Below are positions 7,820 through 17,570 of a stretch of 35,399 bases of DNA, in pieces. Every line of letters begins with the position of its first letter. Within the stretch, counting starts at the first letter, position 1. Made by a program: the position numbers and the translations under genes. The notes beneath the pieces are model-generated. The model was not told where the DNA came from, made no database searches, and saw nothing but the letters and a program-made list of their open reading frames with translations. Source of the stretch: Candidatus Omnitrophota bacterium (GTDB taxonomy: Bacteria > Omnitrophota > Gorgyraeia > Gygaellales > JAMWDD01); NCBI GenBank assembly GCA_028717645.1, contig JAQUNK010000015.1, positions 1-35,399 on the forward strand. The letters run 5' to 3'.

Positions 7820-8893
7820 ATGAATATCAAAGAAGCCTTGAAAATAATCGTAGAAAAAGATGGCTCGGACCTGTTTTACCACGCCGGCGGAAAACCGCGG
7901 GCCAGGATAGACGGTAAAGTAGAGGCGATCGGCGAAAAGGCCCTGACCATAGAAGACCTGAACCGCGCAGTGGATGAGCTGACCAACGCAGAGCAAAAGG
8001 CTGTGTTCAAAAAGAACCTTGATGTAGACTTCGCCATTTATCTGGAAGAATTCAAAAGGCGTTTCCGCGTAAGTATCTTTATGCAGTGTAATTTACCGGC
8101 CATGGTCATCCGCAATATCCGTAGCCAAGTCCAGACATTCGAAGAGCTGGGCCTGCCGGCACAGGTATTGAAAAAATTAAGCCTGGAAAAAAGAGGGCTG
8201 GTGTTACTTACGGGAAGTGCGGGTAGTGGTAAGTCCACGACCCTGGCCGCGATGATCGAACACATCAACAATAATGCGCAAAAGCACATCCTTACCGTAG
8301 AAGAACCCATCGAGTATACCTTTAAAGAAAACCTGAGCACGATCAACCAGAGAGAACTTGGCCTGGATGTGAGTACTTATGCCGTCGCACTCAAGGCATT
8401 CACCCTGCAGAGCCCCGACGTTATTTTTATCGGCAATATCCGCGATGCCGAGACCATGCAAGCGGCCTTCACCGCGGCGGAAACCGGCGTTCTGGTTTTA
8501 AGCACCTTGCATACTATCAATGCCTCGCAGACCATAGAGAGGATAATCAATTTCTTCCCGCCGCATCAGCATGCGGAAATGCGTACTCAATTATCCATGC
8601 TGCTAAAGGGAGTAATTTCTTTGAGGCTGGTGCCTAAAAAGAGTGGTTCAGGCAGAGTTCCCGCTTATGAGTCTATGCTGCTTACACCTACTGTCTCGCG
8701 CCTGATCCGGGAAGCCAAGACCAATGAGATACCGCGTTTTATCGAAGAGGGCGAGCTTTTTGGCATGCAATCTTTTACCCAGTCGCTGGTCAAACTGGTA
8801 AAGGACGGGATCGTCAGCGAAGAGGCCGCCGGAGAGTTCGCGGACAATGCGGATGAATTATCCTTGTCCTTAAAAGGGATCAGGCGTACTTAA
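7820..8893 (+). CDS. PilT-like secretion/retraction ATPase with atypical Walker B
   Basis: A 357-residue cytoplasmic hexameric-type ATPase of the PilT/PilB/GspE superfamily. Features visible: N-terminal PAS-like domain (DLFYHAGGKPRARIDG), Walker A GSAGSGKS at 132-139, Asp box EEPIEY at 161-166, and His box TLHT near 229. Where PilT proteins have GEMRD or GEIRD, this protein has GNIRD: the Walker B Glu is Asn206. Overall length and order match PilT, which retracts type IV pili. The gene is solitary rather than next to pilin genes. AGGGGGAAC gives a strong ribosome site before ATG 7820, and a TATAAT at 7787-7792 lies upstream without a convincing -35. Function as retraction motor, PilU-like partner or regulator is open. 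Confidence 0.82.
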   Translation: MNIKEALKIIVEKDGSDLFYHAGGKPRARIDGKVEAIGEKALTIEDLNRAVDELTNAEQKAVFKKNLDVDFAIYLEEFKRRFRVSIFMQCNLPAMVIRNIRSQVQTFEELGLPAQVLKKLSLEKRGLVLLTGSAGSGKSTTLAAMIEHINNNAQKHILTVEEPIEYTFKENLSTINQRELGLDVSTYAVALKAFTLQSPDVIFIGNIRDAETMQAAFTAAETGVLVLSTLHTINASQTIERIINFFPPHQHAEMRTQLSMLLKGVISLRLVPKKSGSGRVPAYESMLLTPTVSRLIREAKTNEIPRFIEEGELFGMQSFTQSLVKLVKDGIVSEEAAGEFADNADELSLSLKGIRRT

Positions 8894-8912
8894 TAATTTA
8901 TTAGGGGTGGAA

Positions 8913-10020
8913 ATGTTAGACGAAATAAATGCCAGGTTAAAAGAGATCGAGAAAAGGCTCATCGAGCTAAGGGGGTTTCTTTGATGTGGAGCGAAAAACG
9001 CGCCGCATCGAGGAATTGTCCCGGCAGATGTCAGAGGCGGGTTTCTGGGAAGACAACGAAGGTTCGACCAAGATCATCCAGGAACTGAAAAATTTAAAAA
9101 ACAGCGTTGAGCCGTTCGAAAAACTGGCGCAAAAACACAAAGAATCCGTCGAGCTTACCGCGATCTTAAAAGAAGAAGACAAAGATTTGGTCGCGCACAT
9201 CGATTCAGACTTGATCGCACTCCAGCAGGAATTAGAAAAATTAGAATTCAAATCTCTTTTAAGCGGAAAATTCGATATCAATAGCGCCATCTTAAGCATA
9301 AACGCCGGCGCTGGCGGGACAGAGTCCTGTGATTGGGTAGGTATGCTAAGCCGTATGTATAGCCGTTGGGCGGAAAACAAAAATTACCGCGTGAAGACCA
9401 TAGATCTATTGCCCGGCGAAGAAGCGGGGATAAAAAATATCACCTACCTGATCGAAGGAGAATACGCCTACGGCTATTTAAAGGCTGAACGCGGGGTGCA
9501 CCGGCTGGTGCGCATTTCTCCTTTTGACGCGAATAAACGCAGGCACACTTCTTTTGCTTCCGTAGACGTGATCCCGGAAATAGAAGAAGACGTGGGTTTG
9601 AATATCGAGGAAAAGGACCTGCGTATCGACGTCTACCGTTCAAAAGGCGCAGGCGGCCAGAGCGTAAATACCACGGACTCGGCAGTACGTATTACGCATA
9701 TTCCCTCTGGCATAGTCGTGCAGTGCCAGAACGAACGTTCCCAATATCAGAATAAACAGGTGGCGATGAATATCCTTAAGGCGCGGCTTTACGAAGAAAA
9801 ATTGCGCCAGCAGGAAGAGGCAATGCAGAAGCAATATGCCGGAGAAAAGAAAAAAATCGAATGGGGCAGCCAGATCCGTTCATATGTAATGCATCCGTAT
9901 AACATGGTCAAGGACCACCGCACCGAGCATGAGACCGGCAATGTCAATGCGGTCATGAACGGGGAAATCGATGAATTTATTGAAAAATATTTAAAGAGTG
10001 CCAAGGAGAATAAGATTTAG
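8913..10020 (+). CDS. prfB: Peptide chain release factor 2 (programmed +1 frameshift)
   Basis: RF2 recognises UGA and UAA stop codons and releases the peptide. It is encoded in two frames: codons 1-23 from ATG 8913 to 8981, then a +1 shift at CTT-TGA, continuing from 8983 to TAG at 10020, about 368 residues in all. The anticodon-like SPF tripeptide (RISPFDANKRRH) identifies RF2 rather than RF1, and the catalytic GGQ is in KGAGGQSVNTTD. Without the shift the first frame makes only a 23-residue peptide. The start has GGGGTGG upstream. The gene ends with TAG, read by RF1, and abuts secA directly. Confidence 0.96.
8970..8984 (+). promoter_or_regulatory. Programmed +1 frameshift site of prfB
   Basis: The sequence AGG GGG TTT CTT TGA places a Shine-Dalgarno-like AGGGGG next to a slippery CTT codon and an in-frame TGA stop. 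It differs from the well-known enterobacterial site by one base (TTT for TAT) and keeps identical spacing. Slow decoding of UGA when RF2 is scarce permits a shift from CTT to TTG, giving autoregulation. Confidence 0.95.
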
Positions 10021-12933
10021 ATGTTGGATTTTATCCGCAAAAATTTAGTCAAACAAAAACAGGCTTCGATCGCCAAGCATTACCCCAATGTGAGTATCTT
10101 TTTGCACAAGGAGCTGCCAGCGCCTTCCTTAAGTAAGGTGATGGAGCTTACGCGCAGGGTCAGCGAGGTCAACGCCCTTGAGCCGTCTATCCGGGCTTTA
10201 AGCGATGAACAACTGCGCGCTAAGACAGATGAATTCCGCGCGAAGATCCTGGAAAAAAATAAGGCCCTGGAAAATGAATTGCTCGAGCTGGAAGATACAT
10301 TGTTTGCAGTAGCCATCCCGGAGGAAAAAGAGCGGATCAAGGAAAAGATAAAGAATATCCGTAACCGCATATTCGCGGATGTATTGCCCGAGGCATTTGC
10401 CGTGGTCCGTGAGGCTTCCCGCCGGGCCATCGGCCTGCGCCATTTTGACGTACAGTTATTGGGAGGTATGGTGTTGCACGAGGGCCGTATTGCCGAGATG
10501 GCCACTGGTGAAGGAAAGACCCTGGTCGCGACACTTCCGGCATATCTGAATGCGTTATTAGGCAGGGGAGTGCATATCGTTACGGTCAACGACTACCTGG
10601 CGCGCCGCGACCGCGAATGGATGGGCCCGGTCTATGAATTCCTGGGGTTGTCCGTCGGCACTATTCAGCATGAAATGAGCGACGACCAGAGAAGGGTGGC
10701 CTATCGCGCAGATATTACCTACGGCACAAACAACGAATTTGGTTTCGATTACCTGCGCGACAACATGAAATATTCTTTAGAGGATATGGTCCAGCGGCCG
10801 TTCTTTTACGCGATAGTCGATGAGGTTGATTCGATCTTGATCGATGAGGCGCGTACTCCTTTGATCATTTCCGGTCCGGCAGAGGAATCCACGGACAAAT
10901 ATTACACCGCAAATAAATTGGCCGGGCAACTAAAAGGGCGGCGTATCACCGAGCGCCAGGAGATCGATGCCAAATATAAGGGAGAGGATATCTCCAAGGG
11001 CTATGACTATATCGCCGATGAAAAGGCCCAGACTATCGCGCTTACCGAAGAGGGCGAAGTGAAGGCCTCGCGCATCTGGGGTATCGAGAGCCTGCATGAC
11101 ATAGAGACCATGGAATACCGCCACCATACTATCCAGGCCCTGCGCGCAAAAGAATTTTTTGAAAGGGACGTGGATTACGTGGTCAAGGACGGCGAGGTGG
11201 TCATCGTCGATGAATTTACCGGCAGGATGATGCCCGGCCGGCGTTGGTCGGACGGCCTGCACCAGGCGGTCGAGGCAAAAGAGGGGATGAAGATCGAGCG
11301 CGAGAACCAGACCCTGGCCACGATCACCTTCCAGAATTATTTCCGCATGTACGAAAAATTGGCCGGCATGACCGGTACCGCCTATACCGAGGCCAATGAA
11401 TTTAAGGCGATATATAAACTTGATGTCGTAGTCCTTCCCACTAACCGCCAGCTTATCCGCACAAATTTCCATGATTGTATTTATAAATCGGAAAAAGAAA
11501 AATTCAAGGCAGTGGTGGAAGAAATAGCAGACCTGCACGCCAAGGGCCAGCCGGTGCTGGTTGGTACTATTTCCATCGATAGATCTGAGCGGCTCTCCGA
11601 GATGTTGAAGATGAAAGGGGTCCAGCACCAGGTATTAAACGCCAAATACCATGAAGTAGAAGCGCAGATCGTGGCCCAGGCTGGCCGTTATAAGGCAGTG
11701 ACCATTGCCACGAACATGGCTGGAAGAGGAACGGATATTCTTTTGGGAGGTAACCCGGAATTCATCGCCAAGAATGTGGCCAAGCAGAAACTTTCCGCCG
11801 AAGACCCGCACTATCAGGAGGAATACAAAGCACTCTTAGAAAGATTTAAAAAGGAAAGCCAGGCCGAACATGAAAAAGTGGTGCAAGCAGGAGGCCTGCA
11901 TGTTTTGGGTACCGAACGCCATGAAGCGCGGCGTATCGATAATCAGCTGCGCGGCCGTTCCGGGAGGCAGGGTGACCCGGGTTCTTCGCGTTTCTATGTT
12001 TCCCTGGAAGATGAATTAATGCGGCTTTTCGGCTCGGATAAATTGATCGGCATCATGGATAAACTGGGCCTGGAAGAGGGGCAGGTGATCGAACATCCCT
12101 GGGTAAGCCGTTCCATCGAGATCGCCCAGAAAAGAGTGGAGACGCATAATTTCGAGATCAGAAAACAACTTCTGGAATATGACAACGTGATGAACAAGCA
12201 AAGAGAAGTGATCTATGGCCAGCGCCACAGTATCCTGGAAGGCACGTTCTCCAAGGAAGATATTTATCAAATTCTCGAGGGTGTCTTGGATGAGACGCTG
12301 ACCCGCCATACGGCCGATTCGATGGTGAATATAGAACCCTTGGCCAGCGAATTGAAATTAAGGTTCGGCCTGGATACGCAAACAGTTTTTAAATCGAGCC
12401 ACAAGGACCAGGTGAGAGAGGCATTGCTGGATTTTGCGAAAGCGGCTTACGAAGAAAAGGAAAAAAGTATCGGGGCAGAACTTTTGCGGCACTTGGAAAA
12501 AATCGTATTTTTACAGATCATTGACGCCCGATGGAAAGACCACCTTTACGCCATGGATACGCTCAGGGAAGGCATTGGCCTGAGGGCCTATGGCCAGCGC
12601 GATCCGCTGGTAGAATATCAGCGTGAGGCATTTCATATGTTCCAAGAAATGAATTTTTCTATCCAGCAGGAAGCGGCAGAAACTATTTTTAAGATACGGC
12701 CACAGAAAGAAGAAGGCTTCCGGGGCATTTTTACTTCTACGCCCCAGGAACTGGTGCATCAGGAAATGTCCGGCTTTGAAGCAATGCCTACAGGAGAGGC
12801 ACAACCTTCTATGGGTTCCGCGGTTTCTCCTAAAGAGCCACCAATCCAGCAGGCCGTATCCCAAAAGGTCGGCCGCAATGACCCTTGTCCGTGCGGTAGC
12901 GGCAAAAAATATAAAAAATGCTGCGGCAAATAA
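10021..12933 (+). CDS. secA: Preprotein translocase ATPase SecA
   Basis: A 970-residue SecA, the ATPase that drives proteins through SecYEG. Visible motifs are Walker A (MATGEGKTL), [15 protein letters not shown], the DEAD-like [30 protein letters not shown], and [20 protein letters not shown] with [15 protein letters not shown]. The C-terminus carries the SEC-C zinc site [13 protein letters not shown], which in other bacteria contacts SecB and lipids. The N-terminus is about 30 residues longer than usual before the INALEP-like motif (here VNALEP). The gene starts immediately after the prfB stop and overlaps lnt by 16 bp, so prfB, secA and lnt are probably co-transcribed. Confidence 0.97.
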   Translation: MLDFIRKNLVKQKQASIAKHYPNVSIFLHKELPAPSLSKVMELTRRVSEVNALEPSIRALSDEQLRAKTDEFRAKILEKNKALENELLELEDTLFAVAIPEEKERIKEKIKNIRNRIFADVLPEAFAVVREASRRAIGLRHFDVQLLGGMVLHEGRIAEMATGEGKTLVATLPAYLNALLGRGVHIVTVNDYLARRDREWMGPVYEFLGLSVGTIQHEMSDDQRRVAYRADITYGTNNEFGFDYLRDNMKYSLEDMVQRPFFYAIVDEVDSILIDEARTPLIISGPAEESTDKYYTANKLAGQLKGRRITERQEIDAKYKGEDISKGYDYIADEKAQTIALTEEGEVKASRIWGIESLHDIETMEYRHHTIQALRAKEFFERDVDYVVKDGEVVIVDEFTGRMMPGRRWSDGLHQAVEAKEGMKIERENQTLATITFQNYFRMYEKLAGMTGTAYTEANEFKAIYKLDVVVLPTNRQLIRTNFHDCIYKSEKEKFKAVVEEIADLHAKGQPVLVGTISIDRSERLSEMLKMKGVQHQVLNAKYHEVEAQIVAQAGRYKAVTIATNMAGRGTDILLGGNPEFIAKNVAKQKLSAEDPHYQEEYKALLERFKKESQAEHEKVVQAGGLHVLGTERHEARRIDNQLRGRSGRQGDPGSSRFYVSLEDELMRLFGSDKLIGIMDKLGLEEGQVIEHPWVSRSIEIAQKRVETHNFEIRKQLLEYDNVMNKQREVIYGQRHSILEGTFSKEDIYQILEGVLDETLTRHTADSMVNIEPLASELKLRFGLDTQTVFKSSHKDQVREALLDFAKAAYEEKEKSIGAELLRHLEKIVFLQIIDARWKDHLYAMDTLREGIGLRAYGQRDPLVEYQREAFHMFQEMNFSIQQEAAETIFKIRPQKEEGFRGIFTSTPQELVHQEMSGFEAMPTGEAQPSMGSAVSPKEPPIQQAVSQKVGRNDPCPCGSGKKYKKCCGK

Positions 12934-14399
12934 TATTCAGCACCTTATCCGCAATACTCCTTATTCTTTCTTTCCCCAGTTTTAACCTCTGGCCCTTGGC
13001 CTGGTTCGCGTTCCTTCCTTTATTTTCCGCTCTCCGGGATAAAAAAGCGCTCACTAGATTTTTATGGGCGTATCTGACCGGGGTAATATTTTTCTTCGGC
13101 ACGATGTATTGGCTTGTTCATGTGACGCTGGCGGGAATGATCGCGCTGGTTTTATATCTGGCGCTCTTTTTCGGGGTCTTCGGCTTGTTTTTTTCGCCGC
13201 GCCTGGCAACCGCCGGTACTTTATTTTTCCTTCCGGCGGCCTGGGTCTTGTTAGAGTATGTGCGCGGCCATTTATTGACCGGCCTGGGCTGGGTCTTATT
13301 AGGGCATTCGCAGTATACGGACCTGGCCATGGTCCAGATCAGCGATATTACCGGCGCTTACGGCGTGTCGTTTTTGATCATATTGGTCAATGTAAGTATC
13401 TGGCAGATCATAAACAGGGGTAAAGGGGTAAGGGGCAGAGAGTTATTGGTTGCCGCCGCTTGCTTGGCGCTGACTTTAGGCTACGGCGTATTCAGGTTGC
13501 ATCAAAAAATAGACGGTAAGAAACTACGCATATCGGTTATCCAGGGAAATATCCCGCAGGAATTAAAATGGGTCAGAAATGAGAAAGAAACCATTTTAGA
13601 GAAACACCTCGCCTTAAGCATGGAGGCGTCCGGTGAAAATCCGGATCTGATCCTTTGGTCCGAGACATCTCTGCCGGTGGTGTTGGAAGATGAAAAAGAG
13701 CTTTTGAGCGCGGTAAGCAGCGGTGTAAGAAAATTGCAAAGGCCCGTGCTTACCGGAACGGTGCGCCGGGAAAAAGAGGATTATTATAATAGTGCGGTCC
13801 TGTTTTCTCCCGACGGAAAGATCATCCGCCATTACGATAAGATACACCTCGTCCCTTTCGGCGAATACATACCCTTAAGAAAGCCTTTTGTTTTCCTGGA
13901 AAGGCTGGCGCCGATCGGCGATTTTACCGCCGGCAAAGATTACACGCTGTTTGAAGTCCGCAATTCTGCCGGCACGCAAAACAAATTCGCGGTCTTGATC
14001 TGTTTTGAAGACATCTTTCCCGAGCTCGCCCGCAGGTTCAGGCAAAAAGGCGCAGAATTTTTAGTGAACGTGACCAATGACGCCTGGTTCGGAAAAACCT
14101 CCGCACCTTTCCAACATCTGCAATCATCGGTTTTTAGGGCAATAGAAAACCGCGTACCCGTTGCCAGGAGTGCTAACACCGGAGTTTCCGGATTTATTTC
14201 TAACCAGGGCAGGATACTTTCTTTGGTTAAGAATAAGAGGGGCGAGAATACTTATATCAGCGGTTATGCCACGCAGGAAATTGAAATACCCGCGGACAAA
14301 AGATCAACTTTTTATACACGCTTCGGGGATATCTTCGTTTTGCTTTGTTTGCTGATTTTTATCTATGGTATAATAATCTTGAGGCCAAAACATGTTTAA
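12918..14399 (+). CDS. lnt: Apolipoprotein N-acyltransferase
   Basis: A 493-residue inner-membrane enzyme that adds the third acyl chain to lipoproteins, a Gram-negative trait. The N-terminal third has about six membrane helices with the family motif WLVHVTLAG. The C-terminal half is a carbon-nitrogen hydrolase domain with the catalytic triad Glu249 (WSETSLP), Lys308 ([13 protein letters not shown]) and Cys362 (LICFED), and a last membrane helix at the end. Length is normal. The start ATG 12918 lies inside the last codons of secA. Several lipoproteins in this window (LptE-like, parvulin) are plausible substrates. Confidence 0.94.
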   Translation: MLRQIIFSTLSAILLILSFPSFNLWPLAWFAFLPLFSALRDKKALTRFLWAYLTGVIFFFGTMYWLVHVTLAGMIALVLYLALFFGVFGLFFSPRLATAGTLFFLPAAWVLLEYVRGHLLTGLGWVLLGHSQYTDLAMVQISDITGAYGVSFLIILVNVSIWQIINRGKGVRGRELLVAAACLALTLGYGVFRLHQKIDGKKLRISVIQGNIPQELKWVRNEKETILEKHLALSMEASGENPDLILWSETSLPVVLEDEKELLSAVSSGVRKLQRPVLTGTVRREKEDYYNSAVLFSPDGKIIRHYDKIHLVPFGEYIPLRKPFVFLERLAPIGDFTAGKDYTLFEVRNSAGTQNKFAVLICFEDIFPELARRFRQKGAEFLVNVTNDAWFGKTSAPFQHLQSSVFRAIENRVPVARSANTGVSGFISNQGRILSLVKNKRGENTYISGYATQEIEIPADKRSTFYTRFGDIFVLLCLLIFIYGIIILRPKHV

Positions 14400-15549
14400 C
14401 ATCATTATCTTAGGGATTACCAGTTTTCTCACGGATATATCCAGCGAGATGATCTATCCGTTATTACCTATATATCTGGTAAATCATCTGGGTGCCTCAC
14501 CGGCCATACTGGGTCTGATCGAGGGTATTGCCGAAAGTACGGCCAGCCTGGCCAAGGTCTTTATCGGCTTCTTTTCCGACCGGCTGAAACAACGCCGATC
14601 TTTTGCTATTTTAGGCTATGGTTTTTCTGCAATAGGAAAATTTTTCCTGTATATTTCCGGCACCTGGGGCATGGTCTTTGCGGCGAGATTCATCGACCGC
14701 CTGGGCAAAGGAATACGCACTGCGCCGCGTGACGCCCTGATCGCGGACAGCTCTGGCGAAAAGAGAAGAGGTTTTAGTTTTGGCCTGCACCGGACCATGG
14801 ATACCGTGGGTGCTGCGTTAGGCGTATTACTGGCGATATATTTTATCCAGCATTACCAGGGCGACTTTAAAAAAGTTTTCCTTTTTTCACTCATTCCGGC
14901 GGTCCTCGGAGTGATGGTGCTTTTTAAGGTAAGAGAAAAGCCGCCCGAAAATAAAAGCCCCGCGGTAAAACAAGGTTTTTCTCCGGCAGGCCTCATCCGG
15001 TCCTTCCGCGCGCTGGACAGAAGGCTCAAATTTTTCCTTTTGATCACCCTTATTTTTAACCTGGGTAATTCTTCGAACCAATTCCTGCTTTTGCGCGCTA
15101 AAAATCTGGGTTTTAGCCTGGTCAGCGTGGTTGTGATGTACCTGGTCTATAACATTACCTATGCGCTTACCTCGTATCCTGCAGGCAGGATCTCGGATAT
15201 TATCGGAAGAAAAAAGATTTTGGTCGCAGGCTACCTTTTTTACGGCCTGGTTTACTTTGGTTTTGCCCGGGCCATCCCTGCCGACAATTTCATCTGGTTC
15301 TTATTCGGCCTTTACGGGTTCTATATGGGTTTTACCGACGGAATAGAAAAGGCGTTTATCAGTGATATCGCGCCGCTCGATAGCCGTGCCACGCTGATCG
15401 GCCTGCACGCTACCTTGGCCGGGATAGCGCTTTTACCGGCATCGCTGGTGGCGGGTATCCTTTGGAAAACTTATGGCCCGGCCGTGCCTTTCTGGTTCGG
15501 CGGGGCGATGGGGATTTTGGCGAGCATCAGCTTGGCGATATTTATTTAG
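14392..15549 (+). CDS. Major facilitator superfamily transporter
   Basis: A 385-residue protein with about 12 membrane helices. The MFS motif A-type loop is seen as GFFSDRLKQRR after helix 2 and again in the second half as PAGRISDIIGRKK. RLGKGIRTAPRDALIADS resembles a subgroup of bacterial MFS proteins of unassigned substrate, and I cannot infer one. The gene overlaps lnt by 8 bp and is the last of the prfB-secA-lnt-MFS run. A long nested palindrome follows it. Confidence 0.85.
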   Translation: MFNIIILGITSFLTDISSEMIYPLLPIYLVNHLGASPAILGLIEGIAESTASLAKVFIGFFSDRLKQRRSFAILGYGFSAIGKFFLYISGTWGMVFAARFIDRLGKGIRTAPRDALIADSSGEKRRGFSFGLHRTMDTVGAALGVLLAIYFIQHYQGDFKKVFLFSLIPAVLGVMVLFKVREKPPENKSPAVKQGFSPAGLIRSFRALDRRLKFFLLITLIFNLGNSSNQFLLLRAKNLGFSLVSVVVMYLVYNITYALTSYPAGRISDIIGRKKILVAGYLFYGLVYFGFARAIPADNFIWFLFGLYGFYMGFTDGIEKAFISDIAPLDSRATLIGLHATLAGIALLPASLVAGILWKTYGPAVPFWFGGAMGILASISLAIFI

Positions 15550-15552
15550 TTT

Positions 15553-15653
15553 GTTTGCGGGTCCTGCCGGCCGAGCCACCTCGCCGTGCTCGCCCCGACG
15601 TAACGTCGGGGCTGCGCGCGGCAAGGGCTTCGTCTCGGCCGTCACCCGCAAAC
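15553..15653. repeat. 101-bp nested palindrome, GC-rich
   Basis: Three nested inverted repeats share one centre. The outer arms GTTTGCGGGT (15553-15562) and ACCCGCAAAC (15644-15653) match perfectly. The middle arms CGGCCGAG (15568-15575) and CTCGGCCG (15634-15641) match. The inner arms GCCCCGACG (15592-15600) and CGTCGGGGC (15604-15612) flank a 3-nt loop. The block is much more GC-rich than its surroundings and lies between the MFS gene and the kinase gene. It could be a REP/MITE-like mobile element or a structured RNA end. There is no T-tract after it, so it does not look like a simple terminator. Confidence 0.85.
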
Positions 15654-15709
15654 GGAGCGATATCATTTAATCGTAAGCCAAACCGATTCACGAGAATGGG
15701 AGGGGAGAG

Positions 15710-16201
15710 ATGGACGCTTTAGAATTTAAGATCGTAAAGATCGAGAAGCCGCAGGACGTAAATATTATTTTAGGACAATCCCATTTTATCAAGACCGTGG
15801 AGGATTTATACGAGGTATTGATGAATAATGTGCCGGGAATAAAATTCGGCCTGGCATTTAATGAGTCGTCGGGCGCATGCCTGGTGCGTTCAGAGGGCAA
15901 CGACCCTGAATTAAAAGACCTGGCCGTAAAAAACGCGCTGGCCATAGGCGCAGGGCACTGTTTTCTCATTCTTCTCAGGAACGCCTATCCGGTCAATGTG
16001 CTGAACGCCATTAAAAATATCCCTGAGGTCTGCAATATTTATTGCGCAACGGCAAATAACCTTGAAGTAGTCGTTGCCCAGACGCCTTCCGGCTGCGGCA
16101 TAATGGGCGTAATTGACGGAGCCATGCCTAAGGGCAGTGAAGCGGCAGCGGATATAAAATGGCGCAAGGAACTTCTGCGTAAAATTGGTTATAAGCTGTG
16201 A
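15710..16201 (+). CDS. Adenosine-specific kinase family protein (COG1839-like)
   Basis: A 163-residue soluble protein that matches, by its overall sequence, the small family annotated as adenosine-specific kinase: LGQSHFIKTVEDLYEVL near the start, a central GIKFGLAFNESSG, then NPLEV-type strand ANNLEVVVAQTPSGCGIMGVIDG. The family was described from archaeal structures, and its physiological role is poorly known. A strong GGAGGGGAG ribosome site precedes ATG 15710. It stands alone between the palindrome and an AT-rich gap, with no obvious metabolic neighbours. Confidence 0.8.
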   Translation: MDALEFKIVKIEKPQDVNIILGQSHFIKTVEDLYEVLMNNVPGIKFGLAFNESSGACLVRSEGNDPELKDLAVKNALAIGAGHCFLILLRNAYPVNVLNAIKNIPEVCNIYCATANNLEVVVAQTPSGCGIMGVIDGAMPKGSEAAADIKWRKELLRKIGYKL

Positions 16202-16236
16202 AATTTTAATGCGTTATAAAAAAATTTAAAATTTTC

Positions 16237-16264
16237 TTGCATTTTTTTCTATTTATGATATATC
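16237..16264 (+). promoter_or_regulatory. Putative promoter for the small membrane protein / parvulin / cpaB operon
   Basis: TTGCAT (16237-16242) and TATATC (16259-16264) are 16 nt apart in a very AT-rich gap. A weak AT-only inverted repeat (16200-16236) precedes them and may mark the end of the kinase transcript. The match is moderate and the region is AT-rich, so chance is possible. Confidence 0.4.
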
Positions 16265-16319
16265 TAAACATAAGTAGCAATATGCGTAATCGTTTTTCAT
16301 GAAGTGATTATGCATAAAA

Positions 16320-16616
16320 ATGGAGGCAAAGATAAAATTAATGCGTGAACATTTGGGTTTTTTAAAAGTATCCAGTGTCGTTGTGAAAATAGCGGCCTGG
16401 TTTTTTTTGGTTTTAGGGGTTTTCGGAGGCATCGCCATGCTCTCTGGAGTGGTTCCCAACTATCCGCGCTGGACAGGGATATTCATTTTAGGCGTCTATA
16501 TCTTCATCTTCTTTTTTCTTTTCCTGATCGCCAAGATCTCGGACTTATTGATCAAAATAATCCGCGAGATCAAGAAAGAAGAAGAATTGATCGAAGAAGA
16601 CATGAATAAAAAATAA
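16320..16616 (+). CDS. Small membrane protein, two predicted helices, unknown function
   Basis: A 98-residue protein I do not recognise. Residues about 20-45 (VVVKIAAWFFLVLGVFGGIAM) and 53-75 (GIFILGVYIFIFFFLFLIA) are membrane helices, and the C-terminal 25 residues are highly charged (Lys/Glu) and probably cytoplasmic. ATG 16320 lacks a good Shine-Dalgarno; an internal ATG at 16341 has GGAGG at long spacing. It lies 14 bp before the parvulin lipoprotein gene and could share its operon. Confidence 0.6.
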   Translation: MEAKIKLMREHLGFLKVSSVVVKIAAWFFLVLGVFGGIAMLSGVVPNYPRWTGIFILGVYIFIFFFLFLIAKISDLLIKIIREIKKEEELIEEDMNKK

Positions 16617-16630
16617 GTAAGGAGAAAAAG

Positions 16631-17569
16631 ATGCGTTACTTAAAAATATCGGCAATAGTTTTTTTAGGCACATTATTCTTTATCGCCGGATGCGAAAATC
16701 TTCCTTTCTTCGCCCCTAAAAAACCCGTTTATACTCCGCCCCAGCAGCAGGCGGCGGCTCCGGAAATGGAAGCCCCGGGCACCGTGATCGCCAGGGCAAA
16801 TAATATGGCCGTGACCCTGGAAGAATTGAATGAGCAGGTAGACAGCATCAATAAACTGGCTGACCAACAGAATCGCCCCCAGGACAAAATAGACACGCGC
16901 GAGAAAAAGATCGCTTTTTTAAGGAATGAACTGATCAAGCAGAAATTGTTATATCAGGAAGCGCTGAACAGGGGCATAGAGAAAAAGGAAGAGGTAAGAA
17001 GAGCGATAAATAACCTTAAGATGAGCGTCGTCGTCGCTGAATTGATCAAGGACGAGTTAACCGATGTGGATGTGACCTCTTCCGAAATACAGGAATATTA
17101 TAATACCAATAAAGAGCAGTTCCGCGAGGCGGAAGAGCGCCAGGTGCGGGAAGTCCTTTTGGCGAGCGAAGGAGAGGCCAAGCAGGTATTAAGCAGCTAT
17201 TATGGTGGAACAGATCTTTCTGACCTGGCCAAGCAATACTCCAAGGCGGCAACAGCCGCTGGCGGCGGAGACTTGGGTTATATAAAATACGACCCCAACA
17301 ACAAGACACATTGTAAAAAATTCTACGATACCGCGTTCTCTCCTTCGTTAGAGGTCGGAAGCGTAAGCGGAATTTTCAACTGTCCTGAAGGATGGTACAT
17401 CATAAAGTTGGAAGGCAAGAAAGAAGGAAAACTCAGGACAGCCAGCGAAATGTGGGACGACATCAAGAACTACCTGAGATTTGTTAAGCAACAGCAGAAA
17501 TTGGAAAGCCTGGTCAATAGGTTAACGTCTAACGCGAGAATCAGCGTAGACGAAAGCAAGATATACTAA
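16631..17569 (+). CDS. Parvulin-type peptidyl-prolyl isomerase lipoprotein (SurA/PpiC-like)
   Basis: A 312-residue lipoprotein with lipobox FIAGC (lipidated Cys near 21), a Pro-rich linker, a SurA-N-like helical region (VTLEELNEQVDSINKLADQQ), and a parvulin domain at about 165-270 with RQVREVLLAS, DLSDLAKQYSKAAT, GGGDLGYI and VGSVSGIFNCPEGWYIIKLE. It is likely a periplasmic or outer-membrane folding chaperone. AAGGAGAAAAAG gives a strong ribosome site. It lies 1 bp before cpaB, and its place at the head of the Tad secretion genes suggests it helps fold secretin or pilus components. That link is inference. Confidence 0.85.
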   Translation: MRYLKISAIVFLGTLFFIAGCENLPFFAPKKPVYTPPQQQAAAPEMEAPGTVIARANNMAVTLEELNEQVDSINKLADQQNRPQDKIDTREKKIAFLRNELIKQKLLYQEALNRGIEKKEEVRRAINNLKMSVVVAELIKDELTDVDVTSSEIQEYYNTNKEQFREAEERQVREVLLASEGEAKQVLSSYYGGTDLSDLAKQYSKAATAAGGGDLGYIKYDPNNKTHCKKFYDTAFSPSLEVGSVSGIFNCPEGWYIIKLEGKKEGKLRTASEMWDDIKNYLRFVKQQQKLESLVNRLTSNARISVDESKIY

Positions 17570-17570
17570 G

